From Rhodosporidiobolus odoratus (lineage: Eukaryota; Basidiomycota; Microbotryomycetes; Sporidiobolales; Sporidiobolaceae), in contig JAOANU010000029.1 in assembly GCA_034387635.1 (NCBI GenBank), positions 1-64,000 on the forward strand: DNA of 64,000 nucleotides, written 5' to 3'. Numbering within the stretch: the stretch's first letter is position 1; the number at the start of each line of letters is the position of its first letter. Position numbers and translations under genes: made by a program. Positions 22,453-32,892 of the stretch are shown in pieces. Under the pieces are notes generated by a model. That model had not been told where the DNA came from and did no database searches. It saw only the letters and a program-made list of their open reading frames with translations.

Positions 22453-24956
22453 ATGCGCGACGAGATCAAAGTGACCGATCTATACTTGACAACTCCTGCC
22501 TTGTCACGAGATCACTGGCAACGCGCAAACAGGAAACAACCTCTCATCCTCTCACTCGAAATCAAAACAGACGTATCAACTGAAGCAACTACAGACTCGC
22601 TACTAGCACAGTCACTCAACTACGGTACTGTCGCTAAGGTCATCGAGGGTCACGTCGCGTCCCTCGCAGCTGACGACTTTGATCAAGAGGGAATCGCACT
22701 TGAAGTCTTGGCCGAACAGCTCGCTCGGGTGATCCTGTTCAAAGCTAGCGCTCCCAACGTACTACTCGAACTCCGTCGACCCCGCGCCCATCTCAGAGCG
22801 GACAGCGTTGGCGTCCGGATTCGCCGTTCCCGCTCCGACTACCTCGTGCCTTCCTCTCCTCCGCCGTCTGCGTCCGTGAACGACCTTCAACTTCACCCTA
22901 AGTCACGAGCACGTCAGGACGACACGCTCTTCGTATCGCACCTTCGCCGCCATATCGTCATCGGCCTCAACGCCTGCGAAAGAGAAGACGAGCAAGAAGT
23001 TGTCGTTGATCTCGACTTCGGCGCACCACCTACGGACAAGATGAGCACTGCGACGGTGCTACAGGGAGCAAGAGGCGGCTGGAAAGGGTGGAAAGGGATG
23101 GTCAAGAAGGTCGAAGAGGTGTGCTACTTCTTCTCTTTCACCTGCCCCGGCTTTCCGAGCCTGCTCACGCTGCCTCAATGCGCGCAGCACCTTACCGCCT
23201 CCGCGCCCCTCACTATCGAGCATATCTGTACCTCCGTCGCCCAGCTCATACTGACCCCTCCCTCCGCCTCTTCACCCGCTAGCCCAAACTGGGACGTCCC
23301 CCGCACCACCGTTCGAATCTCCAAGCCCGCCGCCCTCACGTTCGCCAAGCACCCGGGAGTTGCCGTCACCCGGACCCGAGCAGACTTCTTCCCCTCCACC
23401 CTACCGTCCTTCCGGTCCTTCTCCTCCTTGACCTCCGCTGAAAAGCACATCGCGTACCTGGGAATCGGCACAAACCTTGGCGAGCGAGCTGGGAACCTCG
23501 GAAATGCATTGAAGGAGCTGGAGAAGCTGGCGAAGGGGGAGGTGCGTGTGCTGGACACTAGCTTTTTGTACGAAAGTGAGGCGATGTACCATGAGGAGCA
23601 AGGCAATTTTCTCAATGCGGCAGTCAAAGTGCGTGTTCCTTAGCTCTGCCCGTCTCTTCCTACTCACGGGCCATCCCTGCAGATCGAAACCACCCTTTCT
23701 CCGCCGTCTCTCCTCGCCGTCCTCAAGTCGGTCGAAAGCTCGCTTGGCCGGGACTTTTCGACATTCCGCAACGGGCCAAGAGTCATCGACCTCGACTTGC
23801 TATTCTACGACGACGACGCGCTCGACTCGCGGGAGGAGAAGGGCGCTCAGGCTGATGACGAACGGTGGTTGCGAGTGCCACACCTCGCGTTGCAGGAGCG
23901 AGAATTCGTATTGAGACCGCTGGTAGAGTGAGTTCTGCCTCCCTGTGTTCGTATAGCTGGGTACCCATACCTCGTTTCTCCAGTATCGCGCCCGATCTTC
24001 TCCACCCCATCCTGCAGCAAACACCCTCGCAACTTCTCTCCTCCGTCCTCTCCACCTCCCGCTCAACCGTCCACCGAGTCTACCCTCTCTCCCGCTCTTT
24101 CGTCGAGCCATACTCTCGCTTAAGCGCCCCGATCCCTTCTCGCACCCTCCTCATGTCCATCCTCAACGCCACCCCCGACTCCTTCTCCGACGGCGGCCTC
24201 AACGCTGCTCTTCCTTCGGCAGTCTCCTCCGCTCTCTCCCATCTCGCCCAAGGCACCTCAATCCTCGACATAGGCGGCATGTCAACCCGCCCTCACGCGA
24301 CCGACGTCTCGCCCGCAGAGGAAATTCAACGAGTCGTCCCGCTTATCAGATCTCTCCGAGAAGAACACGGTGTTATCGTCCCTATCTCGGTCGATACGTT
24401 CCGCCCTTCTGTCGCTCGGGCAGCCATCGAAGCTGGAGCTACCATCATCAACGACGTCTATGGTGGACGAGAACCCGACATGCTCGAAACCATGGCAGAA
24501 TTGGACGTCCCCGTCGTTCTCATGCACTCTCGAGGCACTCCTGAGACCATGACCACTCTTGCCGATTACGCGAAGGATGGAGGTGTTGTCCAAGGTGTGC
24601 GGAGGGAGATGGAGGAAATGGTTCGATCCGCACTTGAGGCTGGCATTAGGAGGTGGAATGTCATCCTAGACCCCGGGATCGGGTTCGCCAAAACCGCGGA
24701 ACAAAACTACGAACTCCTCAGCGCTCTACCTCGACTCTTCGGCGAGTCGGAAATGTTGAAGGAGTTCCCGGTCCTGGTGGGGCTATCGAGGAAACGGTTC
24801 TTGGGTCCGGAGAAGGACGCGAAGGATAGAGTACTGGAGACGGCTGCGGGAGTGGTGGCTTCTGTGGCGAGTGGGGTGTGTGAGGTCGTCAGGGTGCATG
24901 ATGTCAGAGCTATGGCGGAGGCGGTCAAGGTTGCGGATGCGATTTATCGGCGGTAG
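22453..24956 (+). CDS. FOL1: Trifunctional folate synthesis protein Fol1 (DHNA-HPPK-DHPS)
   Basis: Three consecutive enzymes of tetrahydrofolate synthesis in one chain of about 770 residues. The N-terminal part has two dihydroneopterin-aldolase-like repeats (start MRDEIKVTDLYLTTPAL, second repeat around HIVIGLNACEREDEQ). The HPPK domain begins YLGIGTNLGERAGNL and carries RNGPRVIDLDLLFYDD. The dihydropteroate synthase domain has ILNATPDSFSDGG, ILDIGGMSTRP, ISVDTFRPSVARAA, IINDVYGG, VVLMHSRGTPETM, ILDPGIGFAKTAEQNYELL, VGLSRKRFLG and a final RVHDVRAM, so the sulfonamide/pABA-site loops appear complete. Three introns are seen: GTGTGC...CGCAG ending about 23189, the one after NAAVK (about 23629-23682), and the one inside LVDIAPDLL (about 23930-23982). 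The frame is open upstream of 22453, but no earlier ATG exists. Confidence 0.95.
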
Positions 24957-25439
24957 TCGGTATGCCTGACCTTTGCTTCCTTCTTTTAAACTCCACTCAC
25001 GTCTCTTGCCTACCTCGCAGTACTGCGGAAGGTCAAGCCGGGCTCTCCGGCCTGTAGCAGGTGGAAAGGAAACGTGTTTTTCCCATCTGCCTGTTTTCTT
25101 CCGGTACCTGCGAGCTGGACGGTTCCGATCCATTACATCCGTTGCTGGCTGCTCTTGGAGCCGTCAGGATGAAGGCTGCAGCGTGCGAGCGTCCGCAGAA
25201 GCGACAAGGCGAGGGGCGAAGAAAGAAAAGAGAAGAAAAAAAGCACAAAACTCGCTTGATCACCGCCGCGCGTCCAAGTCTCTTCGTTGTCGCACTGTAC
25301 CATGCATTGGGCTGCGTCTGCGCGTCCACATACCTGGCACTCGAGTTCGAACACCGGTCACTTAACTTGACTGCGTTCTCCCTTCGAACTTCTTGCTCTT
25401 CCTCGGCTCATCTCACTCACATCCGACTGCTGTCTCAAC
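24957..25439. other. Intergenic region between FOL1 and the MYND gene
   Basis: No credible gene is seen. It holds a purine-rich stretch on the + strand (about 25200-25250) and presumably the FOL1 3' UTR and the promoter of the next gene. Overlapping short frames on both strands have no family resemblance. Confidence 0.5.
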
Positions 25440-27209
25440 ATGGCCAATAAGAAGCAGGCTGTCGCGCAGCGTCGCGTGAAAGCTGCTGCCGCCGCTTGGT
25501 CAAGTGGCAACGATGAGGTCGACCCGTCTGTCCCGGTCGCAGAAGATCCTCGTCAGTGCGGGTTGAGCCATACTACTCGCTCAAATGGAAGGACTGCAGT
25601 GACCCGATCATCCTGCAGGGAACGCCGAATCGGATGCCAAAGTCGCAAATCCAGATCCCGCCTACTGGAAAGGCCCTCGAAGACGACCTCGAAGCAGCTG
25701 GTGGACTCAGCGACGACTTCCTGATCACCTACCTCAACGCGAGACAGTCTTACCTCCGCCGGATTGAGGATTTCGCCCGTAAAGTGTTGGAAACCCCCAG
25801 CGCGATGCTTGTTCTCGAGCACTGGAGGCGAAGCATGGGGCGTAACGAGCCAAACTCCATCCGTGAGCGAGAGCGGGTCGTTCCGTTGTGCCTCAGCAAT
25901 ATGATTATCGGAGATGCCATTCGTCCCCTGTTGTTTTTTCCACGTCGTACATGTTTTTTTCCTTTTGGCCTGACCTTCTTCTCTAATCTTCCAGGGTCCC
26001 AGACTTGAAGTTGGAGTACAACGCCAAAGGAGAAGGCTTTGCCGACCTACTCGCCTGCCTGTTCAACGCCGGTCTTGGTCAACGACGTGGCGACAAGAAT
26101 TTCCACGAAGCCTCGATCAGCCCAGCGTTCGGAAACCATGTTCGAAGTACAGCGGGACGCAGATGCCTGGCGGGCTATGCACCGAGGTCACGGCTTCCGC
26201 TTATGCCGGACTTGAATTACGGCGGCTTCGACGTCCACCTCTACGATTTGTCGACAAGCCCTTCTTGAAAAGCCGCGAGCCAATTCCTGACCCTCGTAAT
26301 CAAGCTGCGAATCACACAAAGGAACTCGAAGAAAGCATAGTCAACATGTCCGCATCCGACAAGAAGCGACGAGCCATGATGGAGCGGGGTGATTCCGAGG
26401 TCTGCGATGGCTGCGGTCGGTCTGCCGATAATGTAGAGGAGCTAGTCGAGAAGAAGAAGGGGCTTTCGCATTGCAGCGGATGGTTATCTCCTCCTGGTTT
26501 GCCTGCTTCGTGAGCCGTACTGACCTCTTCTGCTGCCCTGCAGCCTTGCTATCGGTCGCCGTCATCCGTACTGCTCGAGGTTGGTTTGCACTTTGCATCT
26601 CTCTTAACTCACTCCCCCTCCGCTTCATTCGTTTCCACCTGATGGCTGCTATACCCAAACGGCAGCGATTGTCAAACCAAGGTCCATGAAAAGCACAGGA
26701 AAATTTGCGGCAGATACCTCGCCAACGTTCTTCCAGCCCCCGTCTTCCCCTCTGCCGTCAACTGACCTCCGCCGTTCGGAGCCGCTGTCCAGCTCACACA
26801 TTGCGTCTTTCCCAACATGTATCAAATCTTTGGTCGACACACGAGTCCGACTCGCAAGTTATGGACACTCAGTTCCGAGTTTGGGGACCTCGAAGCCCGG
26901 AAAGCGGGGCACGCGGCCTTCCATCACACCTTGGAGGATCTAGTCGAGAAGGCAGCCAGACTCAATATAGAACCGACGAATACCCAACTTGGATTGACGG
27001 CCATGTGGGCAGTATGGGAGATGGAGGATCAAACGGGTATGGGAGATTGGGGCGTGTAGAGGAACATGCAGCTCGAGGATCTCATGCTTCAGTTTGCGGT
27101 CGATTTCAACTTTGATCCACCTAGAGCGCCGTGGGACGCCATTTCGCCAATCGAGAAGACCACGCGGGAATTCCTGCAGCAGAAGTTCAGTAAGGCGTCG
27201 GCCTCGTGA
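25440..27209 (+). pseudogene. MYND-type zinc-finger protein gene with apparent frameshifts
   Basis: The frame starts MANKKQAVAQRRVKAAAAAW. Recognisable segments follow in changing frames: DDLEAAGGLSDDFLITYLNA, VPDLKLEYNAKGEGFADLLA, NAGLGQRRGDKNFHEASISP, PDLNYGGFDVHLYD, and FVDKPFLKSREPIPDPRNQ. The MYND finger itself is intact once two introns are removed: VCDGCGRSADN, HCSGCLAIGRRHPYCSSDC, then QTKVHEKHRKIC. The finger's Cys/His ligand set is complete. The tail has FGRHTSPTRKLW, HTLEDLVEKAARLNIEPTN and, after a putative 48-nt intron (about 27009-27056), MQLEDLMLQFAVDFNFDPP, ending KFSKASAS. Frame changes near 25670, 26135-26205 and 26248 have no plausible splice sites. At 26248 one missing T would reconnect HLYD to FVDKPF. 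It may be a young pseudogene, an alternative splice structure I missed, or sequence error. Function unknown. Confidence 0.55.
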
Positions 27210-27420
27210 AGCAGTCGCTTTTCTTCCCATGTGCTCTGTTTGCGGTCCTGCTTGCCTTATCCGGTTTCTCGTACGTCTGCCCGATTCATTGACACGTATG
27301 CGAAGCAAGAGCGGAATGTCATTCCGGGTGCACTGCGACTTTTTAGGACCAGGAAAAGCAACAACGAAAGAAAACAGAGCAACCCGAAATCTTCACCCTT
27401 CTACAACGACATTTGCAATC

Positions 27421-30400
27421 TTAATTGAACATGACGCCACGACAGTATTTCTTTCCGCCTATGCAATGTAAGAAGGTTCAGCGAGGTACGAAACACGAAG
27501 AAGAGCAAACGGAAAGCTCACAGTAGCAACGGTGGTGCTTGTCCGACGTTGTCCGAAGCTCATCCGCATTCGCCTTCCACTCTGCGTACCATTCGTCCGC
27601 CCTTCTCTTGACGTTCTTGCTCGCGACCCACTCGTCGTAATCGGCCTTGGCGTCGTTCGAGCCGTAGTAGCTAATCGAGATCTCTTCGCCGGGCTGCAGA
27701 GGTAAGACTGCTCAGCACAAGGACGAAGAAGGAGAAAAACAGGAACGCACGAGGATGTCGCGCTTCGCGACGTAAACCCAGAGCGGTCGAGAAACGTCGG
27801 CATCATCGACGTAGACCGCCCGCGGAACGGCATTGAACTCGTCGCAGACGTGATTAGCGAAGCGAGTCCACTGCGGTTTGGAGAGTTTATCAGCTTGAAA
27901 ATCTGCGAACAAGCACTTGCTCGACGCAATCGAAGCCAAGGGCGAAGCAAGAGCTCAGACGAAGTGAATGACTCACATTCCCGACGCAGAATGCATCGAC
28001 CGAGTAGAGCGACTGGAAACCTTCGTCGTCTTCTGCGGCATGCGCTGCAGCGGCTCCGGCTGCGCTTTTCGCAGTTCCGTCATGGTTGCCTCCGCCTACT
28101 TTGTCGCGAACGGCTTGTGGTGCATTCGCTTCCAGCTCTTCGCCGACTGCGGAGGTAAGATGACTTCGTCAGTACCGGCGGCTGGAGAAGAGGAAAGTTC
28201 GAACCAACTTTGCCAAGAATCGAGGTCGTAACTGGGGAAAAGAACCATGTCAGTAGACGCAGGGCGGATCAACAGCGAGAACAGGCGTACATGTAGTTGC
28301 GCTTCGTATGAGAATAGACGATCCTGCTCGCAGAAGAGGAATCAGTGGACATTGGAGTGAGGAGAAGAGGAAACCAACGCAACTCGTCGCGCTTGGCCGA
28401 ATCCGGAGTGCGAAGCAGCTCGCCTGTACCGGCGCAGAAGAGGTCAGCTACAGCGGATACAAAGGGAGGACGCGAGTGCTTACCGGCGTAGATGGCCAGA
28501 GGTTGACCTTTCTTTACAATGCGTTGAGTGTATTTGCTTCCATCCTCCCTTTCCCAGCTCGGTGGAAGTCGGACACCTGTCGAGCATGAAGTCAACGCCA
28601 GGCAAGAGAGTGGAGGAAAAGAGCAGAACAGCTTACCCCAACCTTTCAGCCCAGTCCAGAGGATGTCAACGGAAATTCCCTTCTTCTGCCCGGCGACGCG
28701 GTTGATGCATTCCGGCCCGCAGCCGCATTGCGAGTTGCATTCGCTGTAGAATGCAACAAAGTCAGTCCGGTATAGTATGCTAAAGCGAGAGAAAGAGGAA
28801 GGACGGACATGATCAAGTCGGCATGGCTGAAGACGGAATCGTCGAGACACCCTGCATCGTTCCAAGCAAAACCCTTGATCTCCGACCGGCGATAATGGCT
28901 AGTTGGCTTCTTCTGACAGACGGCGATTTGGCGCTTGAGGCACTCGCAGGTTGATTGGTTTTCCTTGCAGTTGCCCTTGCAGCCGCAGCCTGGAGCTTGA
29001 GTAGGCACGATGCCTTGATCGTAGACGACGCTGCGAAGACGAAAACAAGACGATGAGCAGAGAAGAGGACAAGCGGAGACTGGTGACATACCGGTTGGTG
29101 TAGATGAGCTCGAATGGCGGGCTAGTCCAGTCTGTAGCATCGCATCCGATCGCAGGAAGGATTCGGACTTGTGGGACCTCGGTTCCGGGAGGGAACTCTG
29201 AGTTCGCGTCCTGGATGATCTGCTCGAAAAGGCTCGCGTAGCAATATCGCCCTGGCTCTCGAACAAGCTTGCCCTCCTTCCACGCCTTTTCCTCCTTGTT
29301 GACGTGGTCTTGGATGTCGGTGGTGAATTCTGCGTAGAGATTGAAGGTAGGACCGGCGACCTGCCGTTCGTTCGGCGCTTTGCGGACTTGATCATAGAGG
29401 AACTGTGCTTCGAGAGGCAAGTCAGGTGCGGCGACACTAAAACTTTGAGGTAAGGAAAACGTACGTCATTGTAGGCCTTCTCCAGCCGCTTCTCCTCTTC
29501 GGGGTCATCAAGCTCGTCTCTGACCACCGGGTCCGTCCCTACCGCAAACGGCGTTTCGTCGTCAGGCTCGACCGCTCGCCCTTTCCCCTTGTCCTTCGTT
29601 TTCGCCTGCTTCGTCTTCTTCTCGACAGCCGCCTGAAGCGCTTCGCGACGAGGTCGCTTAGCAGGTGGTAGCGAGGCGGGGCGGCCGCCTTCAGCAGCTG
29701 GCGGAGGAGACGAGGCGGTTCGTTTTGATGTTTCCAATCGTGCGGCAGAGGCGGGGCGAGGAGGCGATTCTGGAATGGGTACTGCGGAGGGCAGGGGCTC
29801 GCCAGTATTGACAAGCGCGCGGTTCTGCTTGGGTCTCGTTGTCTTGCGAGCGCGGTATGGGGCCGCAGGGGCATTCGTCGTGGAAGAGGAAAGTTGGTTC
29901 GACGGACCGGGTTGGAGACTGGAAGGTGCAGGGGGAGGACCAGGAGACAGAGCTCGAGGGGCTGTGGAGGCGGAAGGCGAAGCGGTAGAGTCGGGGACGG
30001 GACTTGCGACTGATGCCGCAGGACCGCGACCGCTGGTCGATTTCCTGGCCTTACCGAGACGAGAAGTTTTCGGTGATACGGGTGATGCTGCTTGACCGCT
30101 TGTCGACGCATGCGCCTGCTGAGCAGAGGGATTCAGCGGCTGTTGCGTATTGCTGAGCGACTCGACACGAGTTCGACGGTCGGGGAGAATAGCTGTTTTT
30201 ATTATGGACGGCTGGACAGAAATGGCTGAGGGATTGTCGGCGGGTACCTCCTCTTCGCCCTCCGAGTCCGGCACGACTTGACCTGCTGCGCTTCCAGCTA
30301 GGCCGCGCATCGGTATGGGGCCGTCATCATGCTCCTCCTCCTCCTTCTCCTCCTTGTTCTGCTCGTCGCCTTCTGTGCCCTCTTTGTCTGACTCAGAGCT

Positions 30401-32526
30401 AGTGTCCGTGGCGAAGCCTCCTGTAGCAGGTGGTTCGACTTCCGTCGCCTTCGTTGTTTCCGTAGGTTTCGGCGCAAGCTGATCGACCGGTATGGCCGTT
30501 CCCAGACCGAGGCAAGATAGCTCGGGGGCGCCGACGAGGGAAAGAGGTTTGTAGATATCGAGTGCTGAGGAAACGGTTGTGAGCTCGAGGTCGTGCTGCG
30601 CGTGGGAGAAAGCGGGTTGCGACGGGGAAGGTGAGCGGGAGGAAGACGTCGACGCAAACCCCAGCGGGGCCGGCAATTTGCTCGAGGGGGCGGGAGAGGA
30701 CGAGTCGGCCAAACCTCCGCTGTGTCCTTCCAGCTCTGCTACCTCGACCTCCATCGACATCTCCGCAGCCAACCCAGAGGAACCTCTCGCACCGCCGGGC
30801 TTGGCCGCCGCAGCCGGGTTGGATAAGTTATCCCGAACCTCTCTAGCACCAGCAGCTGCGACGGTGACGGGCGCCCTTCCGACATCGACACCTGAAGAAG
30901 CGACAGCGGGCGCGGCGTGAGGAAGGGTAGAGGTCGGAGCAGACTGCGGCGGTGAAGGGGACCGCGAAGAAGTTGCCGTCGCGAAACCCGCTTGAGCTGG
31001 CGAATTGGGCGATGGGGTGGGCGATGTCGAGCCTGCAAAGCCTCTAGCTTCTCCTTCAGGCTCGAGTCCCGCTCGTCCTAGCGGCTGATTCACACCTCCC
31101 GCTTGATCCAGACTGGCCTTAGGAGCCGGGCGTGGCCGCGTCTCCTCAGCCTCCTCCTCGTTCTTAGCGGCGACGAGCGTTGCTGCACCGGAAGAAGCGG
31201 GTCCATTCTCCTCCTCTACCTCTTTCTCGTCATTAGGAGGAGCTAAGCCTGGCTTAGATGGCTTCTCTCGTTCTTCCTTCCCAGCTGCTGAGTATCCGAC
31301 TCCATCCGGATCACGCCGCATTGGTTTCTCGGATGAGCCACTGACAATCTCGATAGCCGAGTCCGAATCCGACTCGGCAGTAGTTGCGGTTGTCGTTCCC
31401 ACTCTCTTCACTGCCGAGGGTCCAGCCTGAGCCGATGCCCGTTGCACGACCTGGGACGGCGCAGGCTCGATAAACTCGATGTCGGAATCCGAGTAACAGG
31501 GGGCGGGTCCTGGCGCTTTGCTAGCTTTATGTGCAGTGGGCAGCGGAGGAGCGGGCGGTTTCGCCGGCTGGGGAGGTTGTGAGCTAGATTTTAGCGCAGC
31601 CGAGGGCTGGACAAGGTGCGAAGAGGCGTTGGTCGAGGGGACAATGAGGGTGGCGGGAGGTCGTGCTCGAGAGGTGGAAGAGGTCCGGGGAGGGGATTGT
31701 CGCCGCTTTCCGGAAGGGCGCGGAGCTGATACCTTGCTGCCAGATGTACCAGCAGCCGACGTGGTCGTCGAGTGCGTCAATGCAGGGCGGCCTTGGAGAC
31801 CGACAGGATGGCTAGGCAGGGAATGACGAGGTCGAGCCGAAGAATGGCTGGAGGATGGATAGTGCTGGGATGGATGAGCGGCGTCGAGAGAAGCCCGACG
31901 ACCGTGTTGAGAGGGGATACTGAGTTCGTCGCTTGAGCTCGAGGGCTCGCGTCGACGAGACTGGGAGGAGGCTCGGGGCTGGGAAGAAAATGCAGGATTT
32001 AAAGACGAGGGTTTCGGGAGAGTCGACGTTCCTTTCGACCGGGCAGACTGCGGAGTCCACGTATGTCAGCACATAGACCGGGAACTGTGACAGTGAACTA
32101 GCTCACAGCGAATCCTAAAGCTGGCAAATGGCCGTCCTCATCGTCGCTCAAGGTGATGGTGCTAGATTCCCGCTTGCCCTTGCCCTTGTCTTTGCCGCGA
32201 GAGCTCCCTGACAAAGTCTGTCTAGTCGCTGGCGAGCCTGCTGGCTGGGACGCACGTCTTCCTCCTATTCCTCCTCCGGTCTGGCTTGATGAACCAGTAA
32301 CCCCATCTCGACCTCCGCCAACCGCTGACTGTCTGCTACCCGGTGTTTGACTGTGACTGTTGCCCAAGGCACCGCCAAAGCCGCCGCGAGAAGGCGTCGA
32401 GGTTGGTTTCGATGAACTGGCGACTGGGGGAGGATTAGGTCGAGTCGGATGACGCTGCCGCGAAGGACAAGCGTGGGACTGTACAGAGTCTTCGTCACTA
32501 TCTGTCAAGACTAGCGTATCGACCAT
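27421..32526 (-). CDS. SET-domain histone H3K9 methyltransferase, SUV39/Clr4-like
   Basis: Likely deposits H3K9 methylation for heterochromatin. The start at 32526 is MVDTLVLTDSDEDS. About 1000 residues of disordered Ser/Pro/Ala/Glu-rich sequence follow, with acidic S/D/E clusters such as YSDSDIEFIEP that look like SUMO-interacting or acidic patches. The catalytic part runs from about 29500 down: CDATDWTSPPFELIYTNRVV, the pre-SET cysteines in CGCKGNCKENQSTCECLKRQ and ECNSQCGCGPECINRV, then the SET core GISVDILWTGLKGWGVRLP, KKGQPLAIYAGELL, WTRFANHVCDEFNAVPRAV and LPGEEISISYYGS. The post-SET cysteines CYCGGKKYCRG appear after the last splice, with the stop at 27421. The usual NHSC motif reads NHVC. 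No chromodomain was seen. Introns are short. Clr4/SUV39 is the best match; other pre-SET subfamilies are possible. Confidence 0.85.
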
Positions 32527-32892
32527 AGCATCCGATCGAGTGATCTAGTATCAGTCGAGAACAGCGAAGCAGGGAAAAAGGTTTCGAGCAGCGTGTTGTT
32601 TGCTGACGTCTCGTTCTGGAACAGGACGGCGAGACGCCTGAGAGGAGCACAAGCATAGCGCGCTCGTCTTTGCAGCGAAAGAAGCGTTTACATCGTGGGT
32701 CTTGCTTCCTTTTCTCATGGGAAGAAATTGATCAACAGGATGCGATTGCGGTGCCTAATCCGTGTACGGGGGGTTGCGAAGTAGAATACTACAACATCAA
32801 TACAGCCAGCAATGAACGATGGGAATAAGACAGTGGAAGGAAAGGAACGAAACAGATTTCCTACGATCAACGACTGTAAACAAGAGAAGCCC
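32527..32892. other. Intergenic region upstream of the SET-domain gene
   Basis: A 366-bp gap between two genes on the - strand. It presumably holds the promoter and 5' UTR of the SET gene and the 3' end of the histidine kinase mRNA. No other feature is seen. Confidence 0.45.
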
